Assembly: GCA_937888735.1 (NCBI GenBank) | Contig: CALASN010000049.1 | Coordinates: 1 to 13,347 of the forward strand | From: UBA5499 sp002426275 | GTDB lineage: Bacteria; Bacillota; DTU084 | DNA length: 13,347 nucleotides | Direction: 5' to 3' | Notes under the pieces: generated by a model | Database searches by the model: none | Seen by the model: only the letters and a program-made list of their open reading frames with translations | What the model was told of the DNA's origin: nothing | Made by a program: the position numbers and the translations under genes | Part shown: positions 1 through 6,154 of the stretch, piece by piece | Numbering within the stretch: the stretch's first letter is position 1 | Layout: each line of letters opens with the position of its first letter

Positions 1-1
1 T

Positions 2-52
2 GATGGCTCAAAAATGGACATTTTTACAAGTCACTTTCCGATTATCGGTTAA
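2..52 (+). CDS. possible C-terminal tail of an upstream gene (17 codons)
   Basis: Frame 2 is open from the window edge and reads DGSKMDIFTSHFPIIG before a TAA at 50-52. The stop sits just before the purine-rich ribosome binding site of the next ORF, the spacing expected if an upstream plus-strand gene ended here. Frame 3 is also open, from 3 to a TGA at 72-74 that overlaps the next ATG, so the correct frame cannot be decided. Too little is visible to name a family, and chance openness is quite possible at this length. Confidence 0.2.
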   Translation, partial: DGSKMDIFTSHFPIIG

Positions 53-70
53 AGGAAGGAGTCGCGCTCT

Positions 71-178
71 ATGAACGCTAACTTTTTCCAACAAGAAGCT
101 ATTCGGCGGCTCGCCAAAGCGAAGAGCGATTTGCGTGTGCTTTCTTGTCATCCACTCTTGTCCGGATCAAGCAGCTAG
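71..178 (+). pseudogene. short ORF resembling the N-terminus of the AraC regulator, truncated at the intron
   Basis: The 35-codon ORF starts with MNANFFQQEAIRRLAKAK and has a strong ribosome binding site, AGGAAGGAG at 53-61, 9 nt before the ATG. Its first residues match the leader of the AraC-family gene at 2321-2330 (MNAMFFQQDA), and the similarity is visible at DNA level too. After about ten residues the two diverge. Its TAG stop (176-178) lies inside the predicted group II intron, so the last codons are intron sequence. Without the intron the frame would run into the terminator and stop at the TAA formed at 688-690. I read it as a decayed or truncated remnant of a paralogous regulator gene; a genuine small protein is possible. 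An 11-bp palindrome, CCGATTATCGG (38-48), precedes the ribosome binding site. Confidence 0.45.
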
Positions 179-678
179 AAAACAGGAGTAGTTTCCTGTT
201 TTCACCGCTCTCACAGAGCCGCACTTACGTTTGCCGTAATACGGCTCCTGAAACTCTTATCATCCCGTATAGAAGGATGACAGCGCCCCAACTTCATAGG
301 TTGTGATCTCTATCAGACCCAGCGCTTCAAAATATTTGTTGGGAAGAAGCAGCTGGATGATGTGCACATTGGAGGGGTTCTTCCAGCATCGTACGTCCTT
401 TCGGGCTTTCCCATTTTGGGGAGGGTTATTCGCTCAATATGCCAACGTTGGTTCGCTACAATCAACAGTCAGCAGCTTCCTCAGGCCCCTCCATTGTGGG
501 CCCCTTACAGCTTGTCTTCCCGCTAACTTGGCGACAGGTACCGTTAAAGATGACGCTGATGCTAACTACATGCCTGTTTTGCTTCTGTCCTAGAAAGTGC
601 AATGCACTCCTAGAAAATGAGAAGTAGGGAACTTGCTATGGGCAGACTCCGTTCTGCGTTTGCTTAATCGTACGCAAC
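166..678 (-). mobile_element. ORF-less group II intron, probably class IIC (about 513 nt)
   Basis: Read on the minus strand, this stretch has group II ribozyme landmarks in order. The 5' end is GTTGCGTACG at 678, and TGCGT can pair with ACGCA slightly downstream. Domain I-type motifs follow, such as GTTAGC, TGAGGAAGC, CGAAC and ATATTGAGCG, recalling domain I of class IIC introns such as that of Oceanobacillus iheyensis. A minimal domain IV hairpin (260-280, TCATCC/GGATGA) carries no reading frame. Domain V (216-247) and domain VI (170-209) close the element. The intron begins directly after the T-tract of a terminator, the known target preference of IIC introns. No reverse transcriptase/maturase is encoded, so mobility or protein-assisted splicing would need a protein in trans. 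The 3' boundary (about 166-169) is approximate. The ORFs seen on the plus strand here are not credible genes. Confidence 0.78.
170..247 (-). ncRNA. group II intron domains V and VI with branch-point adenosine
   Basis: On the minus strand, domain V starts GAGCCGTAT and ends TGCGGCTC (247-216). The outer arms form 8 base pairs, an A-G bulge follows at 225-224, and a short upper helix is capped by GCAAA. The AGC catalytic triad is A246-G245-C244. The linker CTGTGAGAG after domain V is typical of bacterial group II introns. Domain VI has a perfect 10-bp helix, GAAAACAGGA/TCCTGTTTTC (203-194 with 187-178). Its lower helix, AGCGGT with GCTGCT, leaves T177-A176 bulged, so A176 is the likely branch-point adenosine, about 7-10 nt from the 3' splice site. 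Domain V is 32 nt rather than the usual 34 and has a five-base loop instead of a strict GNRA tetraloop. Confidence 0.75.
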
Positions 679-717
679 AAAAAAGCGCTAATTGACTCAA
701 AATCAGTCAGCGCTTTT
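679..717 (-). terminator. rho-independent terminator downstream of the GH13 gene and intron target site
   Basis: On the minus strand the arms AAAAGCGCT (717-709) and AGCGCTTTT (689-681) form a 9-bp outer stem. An inner GACT/AGTC helix and an A/T-rich loop sit above it, and the T-run continues to 679. It lies about 125 bp after the amylase stop codon and most likely ends that transcript. It is roughly symmetrical and could also work from the plus strand. The predicted intron starts at the next base, 678. The stretch between the amylase stop and this terminator contains a CCCACGTGGG palindrome (737-746) and a weak AGCCG/CGGCT hairpin (756-771) of no evident function. Confidence 0.8.
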
Positions 718-840
718 GATGATGGCCAAAACGTTGCCCACGTGGGAATCGGGTAGCCGAAATCCCGGCTTATTATTCCTGCTTTGCATAGCCAACCTGA
801 CAAAGCTCTCTGTCTTCTGTACGTCTTGACATCCTAACGT

Positions 841-2187
841 TCAATATTCCAAGATAGAATAGCCGTAGGGGGCAATCCGAAGCTGTGCTTTTGAAGCGTC
901 GGTGAAACTGACGCCGCGGTTGAGCAGTGGTTTTACTTTGGCCGGAGACAATTCCAGCTTTACTTCTGCAGAAACCGTGTTTTTTGACAGATTGACAAAA
1001 ACAGCCAGGTCCTGTTCTGCCGAATTTCTGGTAAAGGAAATCAGCGCCTCCTCACTGGAGTTTGGCAGCCAGCTCACCCCGCCTGCGGACAATGCCGGTT
1101 CCCGATGGCGGAGCGCGTTGAGCTTCTTGATGAATTCCATTCTCCTCTTGCCTTTTTCGGTCAGTGCATTGGACCATTTAATGGCAATGTCCCTGCCGTA
1201 AAAGCGGTTTGAAAACAGATTATGCCTCAGATCGTCGGCAACTTCATACCCGTTATACAAAAATGGGATCCCGTCAAGCGTGTGATTGAGCAGCAGCGCC
1301 GCTTCCACAGCGTCGGAGCCGACGGATTTCTCTAGGCGCCGATCCAGAGAATCGTTGGCAATATCGTGCGTGTCAAGCGCCATAATATGTTTGCCGCCAA
1401 TGGGATCTCGCTCTTTCGTCTGCAGCCAGATTTGTTCCAGCAGCTTTGCGGGTTCCTCATTGCGCAGTACTTTAAGTAGAGCGGAGCTCCATTGAAAGTG
1501 ATAATTCATGTCAAACGCCTCTGCCAGATAAGCGGGATTCGTTCCTTCATTGAGCATGATGAGCTCCGGTTTTATTTTTTCCAGACGCTTTCTGCCCTCC
1601 AACCAAAAATCCAGAGGGCAGCCGTCCCCCACGTCGCACCTGTAGCCGTCCGCTTGAAATTTACTCACAAAGTACTCCATATTTGCAAACAGATATTCCC
1701 GCAGCCCTCTGGACTCAAAATTGAGCAGCGGGAAGTGCCATCTGCCCATAACGATTTGTCCGTTTTCTCCTCGCTGGACAAAATCGGGATGACTGTCAAT
1801 AAACACGGCATTCGGGCCGCAATGTAAATACACCAGATCCAGCAAGACCTTTAATCCCAAGCTGTGAGCTGTGTCCACAAAACCCTTTAAATCATCGTCA
1901 GCTCCATATTCTTCGTCGATTTTGAAATAGTCCTTGATCCGATAGGGATTTTTAGGATTGTTGGTTTTGGCTGCCTTTTGCCTTTCGCTCCAGTATTCCC
2001 GGCGCTCATCATCGTCTGCTTCGACGATCGGGCACAAATAGACGATGTCTATACCCAGATCAGCCAAATGCGGCAAGAGCTTTGCCGCTTCCCTGAGCGT
2101 CCCTTCCAGGGTGAACGCTCGCAGCGAAATCTGATAGATGACAGCTTTGTTCAGTTCGTCAGCTAAGGCCTTCCCAGATTGTTCCAT
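841..2187 (-). CDS. alpha-amylase family (GH13) glycoside hydrolase, cytoplasmic
   Basis: The 448-residue protein carries the four GH13 regions. Region I is DLVYLHCGPN (about 117-126), region II is GYRCDVGDG with nucleophile D185, region III is IMLNEGTNP with acid/base E214, and region IV is LDTHDIAND with D275. The (beta/alpha)8 barrel is followed by a C-terminal beta domain ending PYGYSILEY. There is no signal peptide, so it should act in the cytoplasm on imported alpha-glucosides, maltodextrin-like sugars or a glucosyl conjugate; exact specificity cannot be read from sequence. The start at 2187 is preferred because AGGAGGGATT (2191-2200) lies just before it; an upstream start at 2238 would add 17 residues that overlap the promoter. 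It is divergent from the AraC gene, which probably controls it. In region I, YLH replaces the usual NH pattern, and the chain is shorter than classical secreted amylases. Confidence 0.88.
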   Translation of the reverse strand: MEQSGKALADELNKAVIYQISLRAFTLEGTLREAAKLLPHLADLGIDIVYLCPIVEADDDERREYWSERQKAAKTNNPKNPYRIKDYFKIDEEYGADDDLKGFVDTAHSLGLKVLLDLVYLHCGPNAVFIDSHPDFVQRGENGQIVMGRWHFPLLNFESRGLREYLFANMEYFVSKFQADGYRCDVGDGCPLDFWLEGRKRLEKIKPELIMLNEGTNPAYLAEAFDMNYHFQWSSALLKVLRNEEPAKLLEQIWLQTKERDPIGGKHIMALDTHDIANDSLDRRLEKSVGSDAVEAALLLNHTLDGIPFLYNGYEVADDLRHNLFSNRFYGRDIAIKWSNALTEKGKRRMEFIKKLNALRHREPALSAGGVSWLPNSSEEALISFTRNSAEQDLAVFVNLSKNTVSAEVKLELSPAKVKPLLNRGVSFTDASKAQLRIAPYGYSILEY

Positions 2188-2190
2188 CTG

Positions 2191-2237
2191 AATCCCTCCT
2201 CGCGCACTAGTATAACGTCCGCGCAACCGGATGTACA
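2191..2237 (-). promoter_or_regulatory. sigma-70-type promoter and ribosome binding site of the GH13 gene
   Basis: On the minus strand, TGTACA (2237-2232) and TATACT (2214-2209) are 17 bp apart, matching the -35 and -10 consensus at 4 of 6 and 5 of 6 positions. Transcription would begin near 2202, giving a leader of about 15 nt that is mostly the AGGAGGG ribosome binding site. The direct-repeat operator starts 6 bp upstream of the -35 box, a position suited to activation by the divergent AraC-type protein. Confidence 0.6.
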
Positions 2238-2243
2238 CTCAGA

Positions 2244-2276
2244 TTTAGATACAAATGGTTTGAATTTCGATACAAA
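2244..2276. promoter_or_regulatory. direct-repeat operator, GATACAAA twice at 21-bp spacing
   Basis: GATACAAA occurs at 2248-2255 and again at 2269-2276, each preceded by TTT and one variable base. The 21-bp period equals two turns of the helix, the arrangement AraC/XylS-family dimers use to contact tandem half-sites on one DNA face. The repeats lie between the two divergent promoters. The second copy falls in the -35/-10 spacer of the regulator's own promoter, which suggests autorepression together with activation of the GH13 gene. Binding by this regulator is inference from position. Confidence 0.6.
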
Positions 2277-2288
2277 ATCGTGCATAAT
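2260..2288 (+). promoter_or_regulatory. sigma-70-type promoter of the AraC-family gene
   Basis: TTGAAT (2260-2265) and CATAAT (2283-2288) are separated by exactly 17 bp. Transcription would start near 2295, about 35 nt before the preferred ATG. One operator half-site lies within the spacer. Confidence 0.6.
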
Positions 2289-2329
2289 AAAAATACAGCA
2301 GGAACCGACGCATATGGAGGGTGAACGCC

Positions 2330-3094
2330 ATGTTTTTCCAGCAAGACGCCTTAAACCTTCAAATATTGGATGTCTTTAAAATCATCAGGAAAAGTATGAC
2401 TTTCGACACCACCAAGCGAAACTTCCACGTTTTGAGCCAGAGGATCTCAGGAAATGCTAAAATATTCTATCAAGGCGAGGTCTATTCATTGCACGAAGGA
2501 GATGTTCTCTATCTACCTTCCAAGATCCGCTACTCCCAGACTACGGACGGGGAAACCTTGATTGCCGTCCATCTGAACGTCAGCGGATCTGATGAAAAGA
2601 AGATCAATGTGCTGACACCGCAAAACAGGATTGGAAGCGCGGACGCATTTGAACGGATTTATGAGGCATGGCGAGTCAACAAATGCGGGTCTCGATACAG
2701 GGCCCTGGCAATCCTTTACCAACTGCTCTCAGACCTGCATGCCCAGTCTGTGCATGCTGTTCAGCCAAAGGATTTCGCTACGATAAAAGGAGCGGTGCAG
2801 TATCTGGAAAGCCAGTATTCAGATCCTTCGCTAACCATAGAGCAGGCCGCTTCTCATTCCAACATAAGCGCCGTCTACTTCAGAAGGCTCTTCAAAAACT
2901 CCTATGGCATCTCCCCGCTAAAATATCTGATTTCGCTGCGGATTCAAAACGCCAAAAGACTGCTTGCAAGCGGCTATTACAGGGTCTGTGAAGTCGCGGC
3001 AATGACAGGCTTTTCGGATGTAAAATATTTCAGCGCCGTCTTCAAAAAGGAGACTGGCAAAACTCCTTCCGAATATTCAAAATACGTCTTTTAA
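2330..3094 (+). CDS. AraC-family transcriptional regulator
   Basis: The 254-residue protein has an N-terminal cupin-like sensing domain (about 30-90), with GEVYSLHEGDVLYLP typical of AraC_binding. A linker follows, then a C-terminal double helix-turn-helix (about 150-252). The first helix-turn-helix is around LTIEQAASHSNISAVYFRR. The second, around VCEVAAMTGFSDVKYFSAVF, is followed by KKETGKTPSEY, the family signature. It probably senses a sugar and controls the divergent GH13 gene and itself. The ATG at 2330 is chosen because GGAGG (2316-2320) is 9 nt upstream. A GTG at 2321 would abut that site with no spacing, but the resulting MNAMFFQQ start matches the short ORF at 71, so it stays possible. 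No ligand can be deduced. Confidence 0.9.
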   Translation: MFFQQDALNLQILDVFKIIRKSMTFDTTKRNFHVLSQRISGNAKIFYQGEVYSLHEGDVLYLPSKIRYSQTTDGETLIAVHLNVSGSDEKKINVLTPQNRIGSADAFERIYEAWRVNKCGSRYRALAILYQLLSDLHAQSVHAVQPKDFATIKGAVQYLESQYSDPSLTIEQAASHSNISAVYFRRLFKNSYGISPLKYLISLRIQNAKRLLASGYYRVCEVAAMTGFSDVKYFSAVFKKETGKTPSEYSKYVF

Positions 3095-3120
3095 CATGTG
3101 CTTCCAGCAATAGGAATCCC

Positions 3121-3147
3121 AAAGGAGCAGGCGGCGCCTGCTCCTTT
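3121..3147. terminator. bidirectional terminator between converging genes
   Basis: AAAGGAGCAGGC and GCCTGCTCCTTT form a perfect 12-bp stem around a GGC loop. It lies 26 bp after the AraC stop and 16 bp after the oxidoreductase stop on the other strand. The A/T pairs at the stem base supply short U-tracts in both directions, so it probably ends both transcripts. Confidence 0.8.
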
Positions 3148-3163
3148 CTTCCAGAATCCGCGC

Positions 3164-4500
3164 TTAAAGAATGATGGAACCGCCTTTGGCCAGAGCCGAT
3201 CTTAGCTCCTCACTGGGAACGCTTGGGGCGGCAAGTCCTGAAGCCAGCGATAGGTATGCGGCCACGCCCGCGGCCTCTCCTAATTGGTTCAGGTTAACCA
3301 TCACCCGAGCCGCGCCAAAGGCTCCCGGTTCGGCATCGATCATGCGGCCGCACAGCAAGACGTTCTGAAATTCAGGAGGAACCAAACAGCGATAGGGAAA
3401 CTGATAATATGTAGGATTGGTTCCCGTCTCTTCACGCCACCTGCCGTGTTCGCTAACTCCTTCTCGGATTACCTCTTGCGTGCCGTCCAAATACTTAAAC
3501 GTGATCCCTTTGCCATCCGCATGATGAATGTCAACGCGGTAGCTGCCAAAAGCGATGGCATCTTGAAATTTACTCCGCCGAGCAGCTGGCGATCTGTGAG
3601 CTGATGCAGGGTTTTGATATGCCAGGTCTCCCGAATCCCAATGGCGGCAGGCAGAGAAACGAGCGCCAGCGGATCTGCCTGGCCGTATTCGCGGGCCAAA
3701 TCCATCAGCGCCCGAATTTGCCTGCGTCCTTCCATCTCGCTGTATGTGAGCTGCTCTGCGTCAGCGCAGTCTACATCGAAAACATGTGTCTCGGCGTGCA
3801 TAAAAATGTTCGGCAGTCCTGGCACAGACGAGCGCCAGCCCCAATCCTCCGGCAGGCCGAATTCCGCGCCATGCTGAGCGATGGCCCCTTGCCAGTCAAA
3901 ATTCAGTTCTGCGTCGTGATAGAGCTTCGCACAAATAGTGGGAGGCTGAATAGCTTCAGCTCGATAATGCGCCAGGCCCAAGTGGCGGCAGAGATCTCCG
4001 TCTCCCGTGGCGTCAATGAACATCTTTGCTTTGATGGCCTGACGTCCAGACTTATTCTCAATGATCACGGCTTTCACTGTGTCGCCGTCAACTAGCGGCG
4101 CAACGTAGAAAGAATGCAAATAGGGCTTTACTTTGCTCTCCAGAAGCAACTGATCCAGTTCGATCTTCAATTCTTCCGTGTTTAGCTTGAAGCCGACGGA
4201 AGAAGAGTTTGCTATTCTCTGGACAGCGAAGCGCTTTTGTAGGCGTTCCACAACTTCCAATGTTAAACCGGCAATGACCTGCCGTTTATATTCAGCATCG
4301 TAGAGGCTGTGCCAGATATTGACCAACCCCAACGTGGCGACTCCGCCAAAGCAGTTCTGTCTTTCCACGATCACGACTTTCGCGCCCATCCTGGCCGCCC
4401 GCACCGCGGCGAAAACTCCGGTGCAGCTTCCCCCCAGAACGCAAATGTCCGCTTCCTCCGCAATCGGAATCTTCTTGGCAGGCTCGTCAATCGTCTGCAT
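3164..4500 (-). pseudogene. FAD-dependent oxidoreductase (FAD_oxidored type) with a -1 frameshift
   Basis: Two minus-strand frames together make one protein of about 445 residues. The N-terminal part has an FAD-binding Rossmann motif, VLGGSCTGVFAAVRAARMGA (21-40), then VIVERQNCFGG, and ATGDGDL (164-170) where the second FAD-contact motif is expected. The frame breaks after GGVNFK near 3562. The other frame continues directly with DAIAFGSYRVDIH and ends with the C-terminal FAD motif LLCGRMIDAEPGAFGAARVM and the helix GEAAGVAAYL. Both halves are well preserved, so this is a very recent single-base loss, a sequencing error or programmed frameshifting. The start at 4500 is chosen because the GGAAGGTGAAGG purine stretch precedes it; extending to 4599 would read into the upstream terminator. 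The family (PF12831-like) is frequent in carbohydrate gene clusters; the substrate is unknown. Confidence 0.82.
3565..3571 (-). other. candidate slippery heptamer at the frameshift point
   Basis: In the zero frame the minus strand reads GTA AAT TTC AAG. A-AAT-TTC fits the X XXY YYZ pattern of -1 slippery sites. A slip there would give NF-QDAIAF, while restoring one lost A would give NF-KDAIAF; both lead into the conserved DAIAxGxY motif. No clear stimulatory hairpin was identified by eye. Confidence 0.35.
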
Positions 4501-4590
4501 AACCTTCACCTTCCTTCCCAGGTTATATTCGTTTAAGGCAATCAAATTCCTGCCTCCAGCAGGCAATAAAGACTGCCACTGCGGACAATG

Positions 4591-4627
4591 AAAAAACAAT
4601 CCCGCAAGCCAATAGGTTGCGGGATTG
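4591..4627 (-). terminator. strong rho-independent terminator of the envelope/glycan operon
   Basis: On the minus strand, CAATCCCGCAA and TTGCGGGATTG form a perfect 11-bp stem around a 9-nt loop, followed by six T. It lies about 105 bp after the stop of the solute-binding protein gene and separates that operon from the oxidoreductase gene. The stretch from 4628 to 4732 shows nothing else recognisable. Confidence 0.9.
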
Positions 4628-4732
4628 TCACTTTAAACAGAGCTTTTACTTTCTCCTCAGATTTGCGCTGACAAATAGCACGTGGCTAAAAAACGCCGAC
4701 CTCCGTGCCGAACTTTCGCCGGGCAGATCAGG

Positions 4733-6109
4733 CTACATCGTATCCAAAAAGCGCGTTTGAAAACCGACAGCCGCTTTGTGCAATAAATCTTTAGCTTTAG
4801 CGTTTCTGTTTGTCAAAACCTCTTGCATCACGGGTGCCAAATACTCCGAGTATAGCTGCTGACAGAAGAACGAAGGTTCAGGATGGAGATACTTGGCAGC
4901 TTCCTGCCACACCCCGTGATAATCCACCAAAACATCATCGTATTCTACGGCTGTCTCGCGCATCTTCTGATCCACTTCCCCGACGAAGAGCGGCAGCGCT
5001 GTTAAATTGCCGATTTGCTTCTGTTTGCGCAAATCCTCTGCCTTTTCCCGAACCGTCTCCGGCGTCACACTGCGCAAAAGATTCCACGCTATCCATTTGA
5101 ATGCCGCTTCTTGTACTTGAGGCGAAGACTTGGGGTTGATAATGTAAAACGCTCCCCCCATCTGATTCGCTCTGCCTGCGGGTCCCGCAGGCAGCATTGC
5201 CACGCCGATTTCCGAAAGCTCCATGCCATATTGGTTGACAAGCTGCGTCACCCGATCTTGCGCCGCCATCAGCATGCCAATCTGGCCGGCTGAAAACCTG
5301 GCCTGCAGATCTTGGGATGTCAACATCAAATTTGATTGCAGGACGTCGTGTTCCCATTTTAAACTTTGAACGAACGTGTATGCGGTTGCAGCTTCGGGAG
5401 AATCGAAAACCGCTTTCCATTTGCCATCTGCTTCTTTCTGAAATTCTCCCCCTGCTTGCCAGACCCAATTGAGCATTCCCCAGCCTGCTTCGGCGCCGTT
5501 ACCCATGATTCCGAACCCGGCAATGCCGGCTTTCCTATTAGTGAGCTTTTCAGCGCACTTGACAAATTCTTCCCAGGTGTCCGGCGGGTCTGGATTCCCG
5601 TTTGCATCCACCAAACCCGCTTTTTTGAAGAGAGCCTTGTTATAAAGCAACCCCATCAGATAGCCGTCCTTTGGCAGACCGTAAATTTTGCCCTCGCGAA
5701 TAAAAGGCTTCATGACATCGTGGTTTAACTGCTCTTTATACTTCCAGTCGTCGAGAAACTCGGTTAAATCCAAAGCATAGCCGCGCTCAGCCACATATCC
5801 TTCCGTGGCCCACAGGTCGATTACATCTTCGGCTGTTCCTCCGGCCATGCTGGTGGCAAAGCTGTCGGGACTGTATGGACGATCTGTCCAGCGAATTTCA
5901 ATATTGGGATATTCTTTATTGAAACGGGCAATATTAGTCTTCAGCCTCTCCACAGCTACTTTATCCGTTTCTTTAGGGCCGGCGTTTATTACCACTACAA
6001 CTTTCCCATCTTGTTCTGTTTTTACAGCCGCTTTTCTTTGTTTATTTCCAATGATAACGCCCGCTAAAGCCACTGCAATAACCGCGATGACAATCCAAAG
6101 CTTTTTCAT
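4733..6109 (-). CDS. extracellular solute-binding protein of a sugar ABC importer, membrane-anchored
   Basis: This 458-residue family 1-type binding protein would capture sugars outside the cytoplasmic membrane and pass them to an ABC transporter. Typical features are the early strand VVVVINAG, TNIARFNKEYPNIEIRW, the hinge region EGKIYGLPKDGYLMGLLYNKALFKKAGL followed by PDTWEEFVKCAEKLT, and AAFKWIAWNLL. The N-terminus MKKLWIVIAVIAVALAGVIIGNKQRK is a single hydrophobic helix with no lipobox cysteine, unlike most Firmicutes homologues, so it is either an uncleaved anchor or cut after ALA. A very strong ribosome binding site (GGAGGAGGAA, 6112-6121) precedes the start. It is the last gene of the operon, 45 bp after the glycoside hydrolase, and no permease or ATPase genes follow, so its partners must lie elsewhere. 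Confidence 0.9.
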   Translation of the reverse strand: MKKLWIVIAVIAVALAGVIIGNKQRKAAVKTEQDGKVVVVINAGPKETDKVAVERLKTNIARFNKEYPNIEIRWTDRPYSPDSFATSMAGGTAEDVIDLWATEGYVAERGYALDLTEFLDDWKYKEQLNHDVMKPFIREGKIYGLPKDGYLMGLLYNKALFKKAGLVDANGNPDPPDTWEEFVKCAEKLTNRKAGIAGFGIMGNGAEAGWGMLNWVWQAGGEFQKEADGKWKAVFDSPEAATAYTFVQSLKWEHDVLQSNLMLTSQDLQARFSAGQIGMLMAAQDRVTQLVNQYGMELSEIGVAMLPAGPAGRANQMGGAFYIINPKSSPQVQEAAFKWIAWNLLRSVTPETVREKAEDLRKQKQIGNLTALPLFVGEVDQKMRETAVEYDDVLVDYHGVWQEAAKYLHPEPSFFCQQLYSEYLAPVMQEVLTNRNAKAKDLLHKAAVGFQTRFLDTM

Positions 6110-6154
6110 TTTCCTCCTCCGTTCTATAAGATTGTCAATTCCTTGGGTTACAGG

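Noticed and set aside
38..48. CCGATTATCGG palindrome as an operator
   Set aside because: It is a perfect but short inverted repeat with no second copy in the window and no promoter clearly placed around it.
303..627. Plus-strand ORFs of 96 and 62 codons
   Set aside because: They lie antisense to the predicted group II intron, lack ribosome binding sites and have no recognisable protein pattern.
2188..2238. Longer N-terminus for the GH13 protein starting at 2238
   Set aside because: It would read through the promoter and ribosome binding site, and the added residues look unlike a GH13 N-terminus; AGGAGGG sits just before 2187.
3164..3490. Independent 108-residue protein
   Set aside because: It is only the C-terminal part of the frameshifted oxidoreductase; the frame is continuous with the upstream half to the conserved DAIAFG motif.
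4501..4599. Longer N-terminus for the oxidoreductase starting at 4599
   Set aside because: The extension overlaps the T-tract of the terminator at 4591-4627 and precedes the FAD motif by too much; the start at 4500 has a good ribosome binding site.
4628..4732. Possible second terminator or riboswitch from the GTCGGCGTTTTTT segment on the minus strand
   Set aside because: The GC-rich segments before the T-run do not form a convincing complementary stem and match no riboswitch core known to me.
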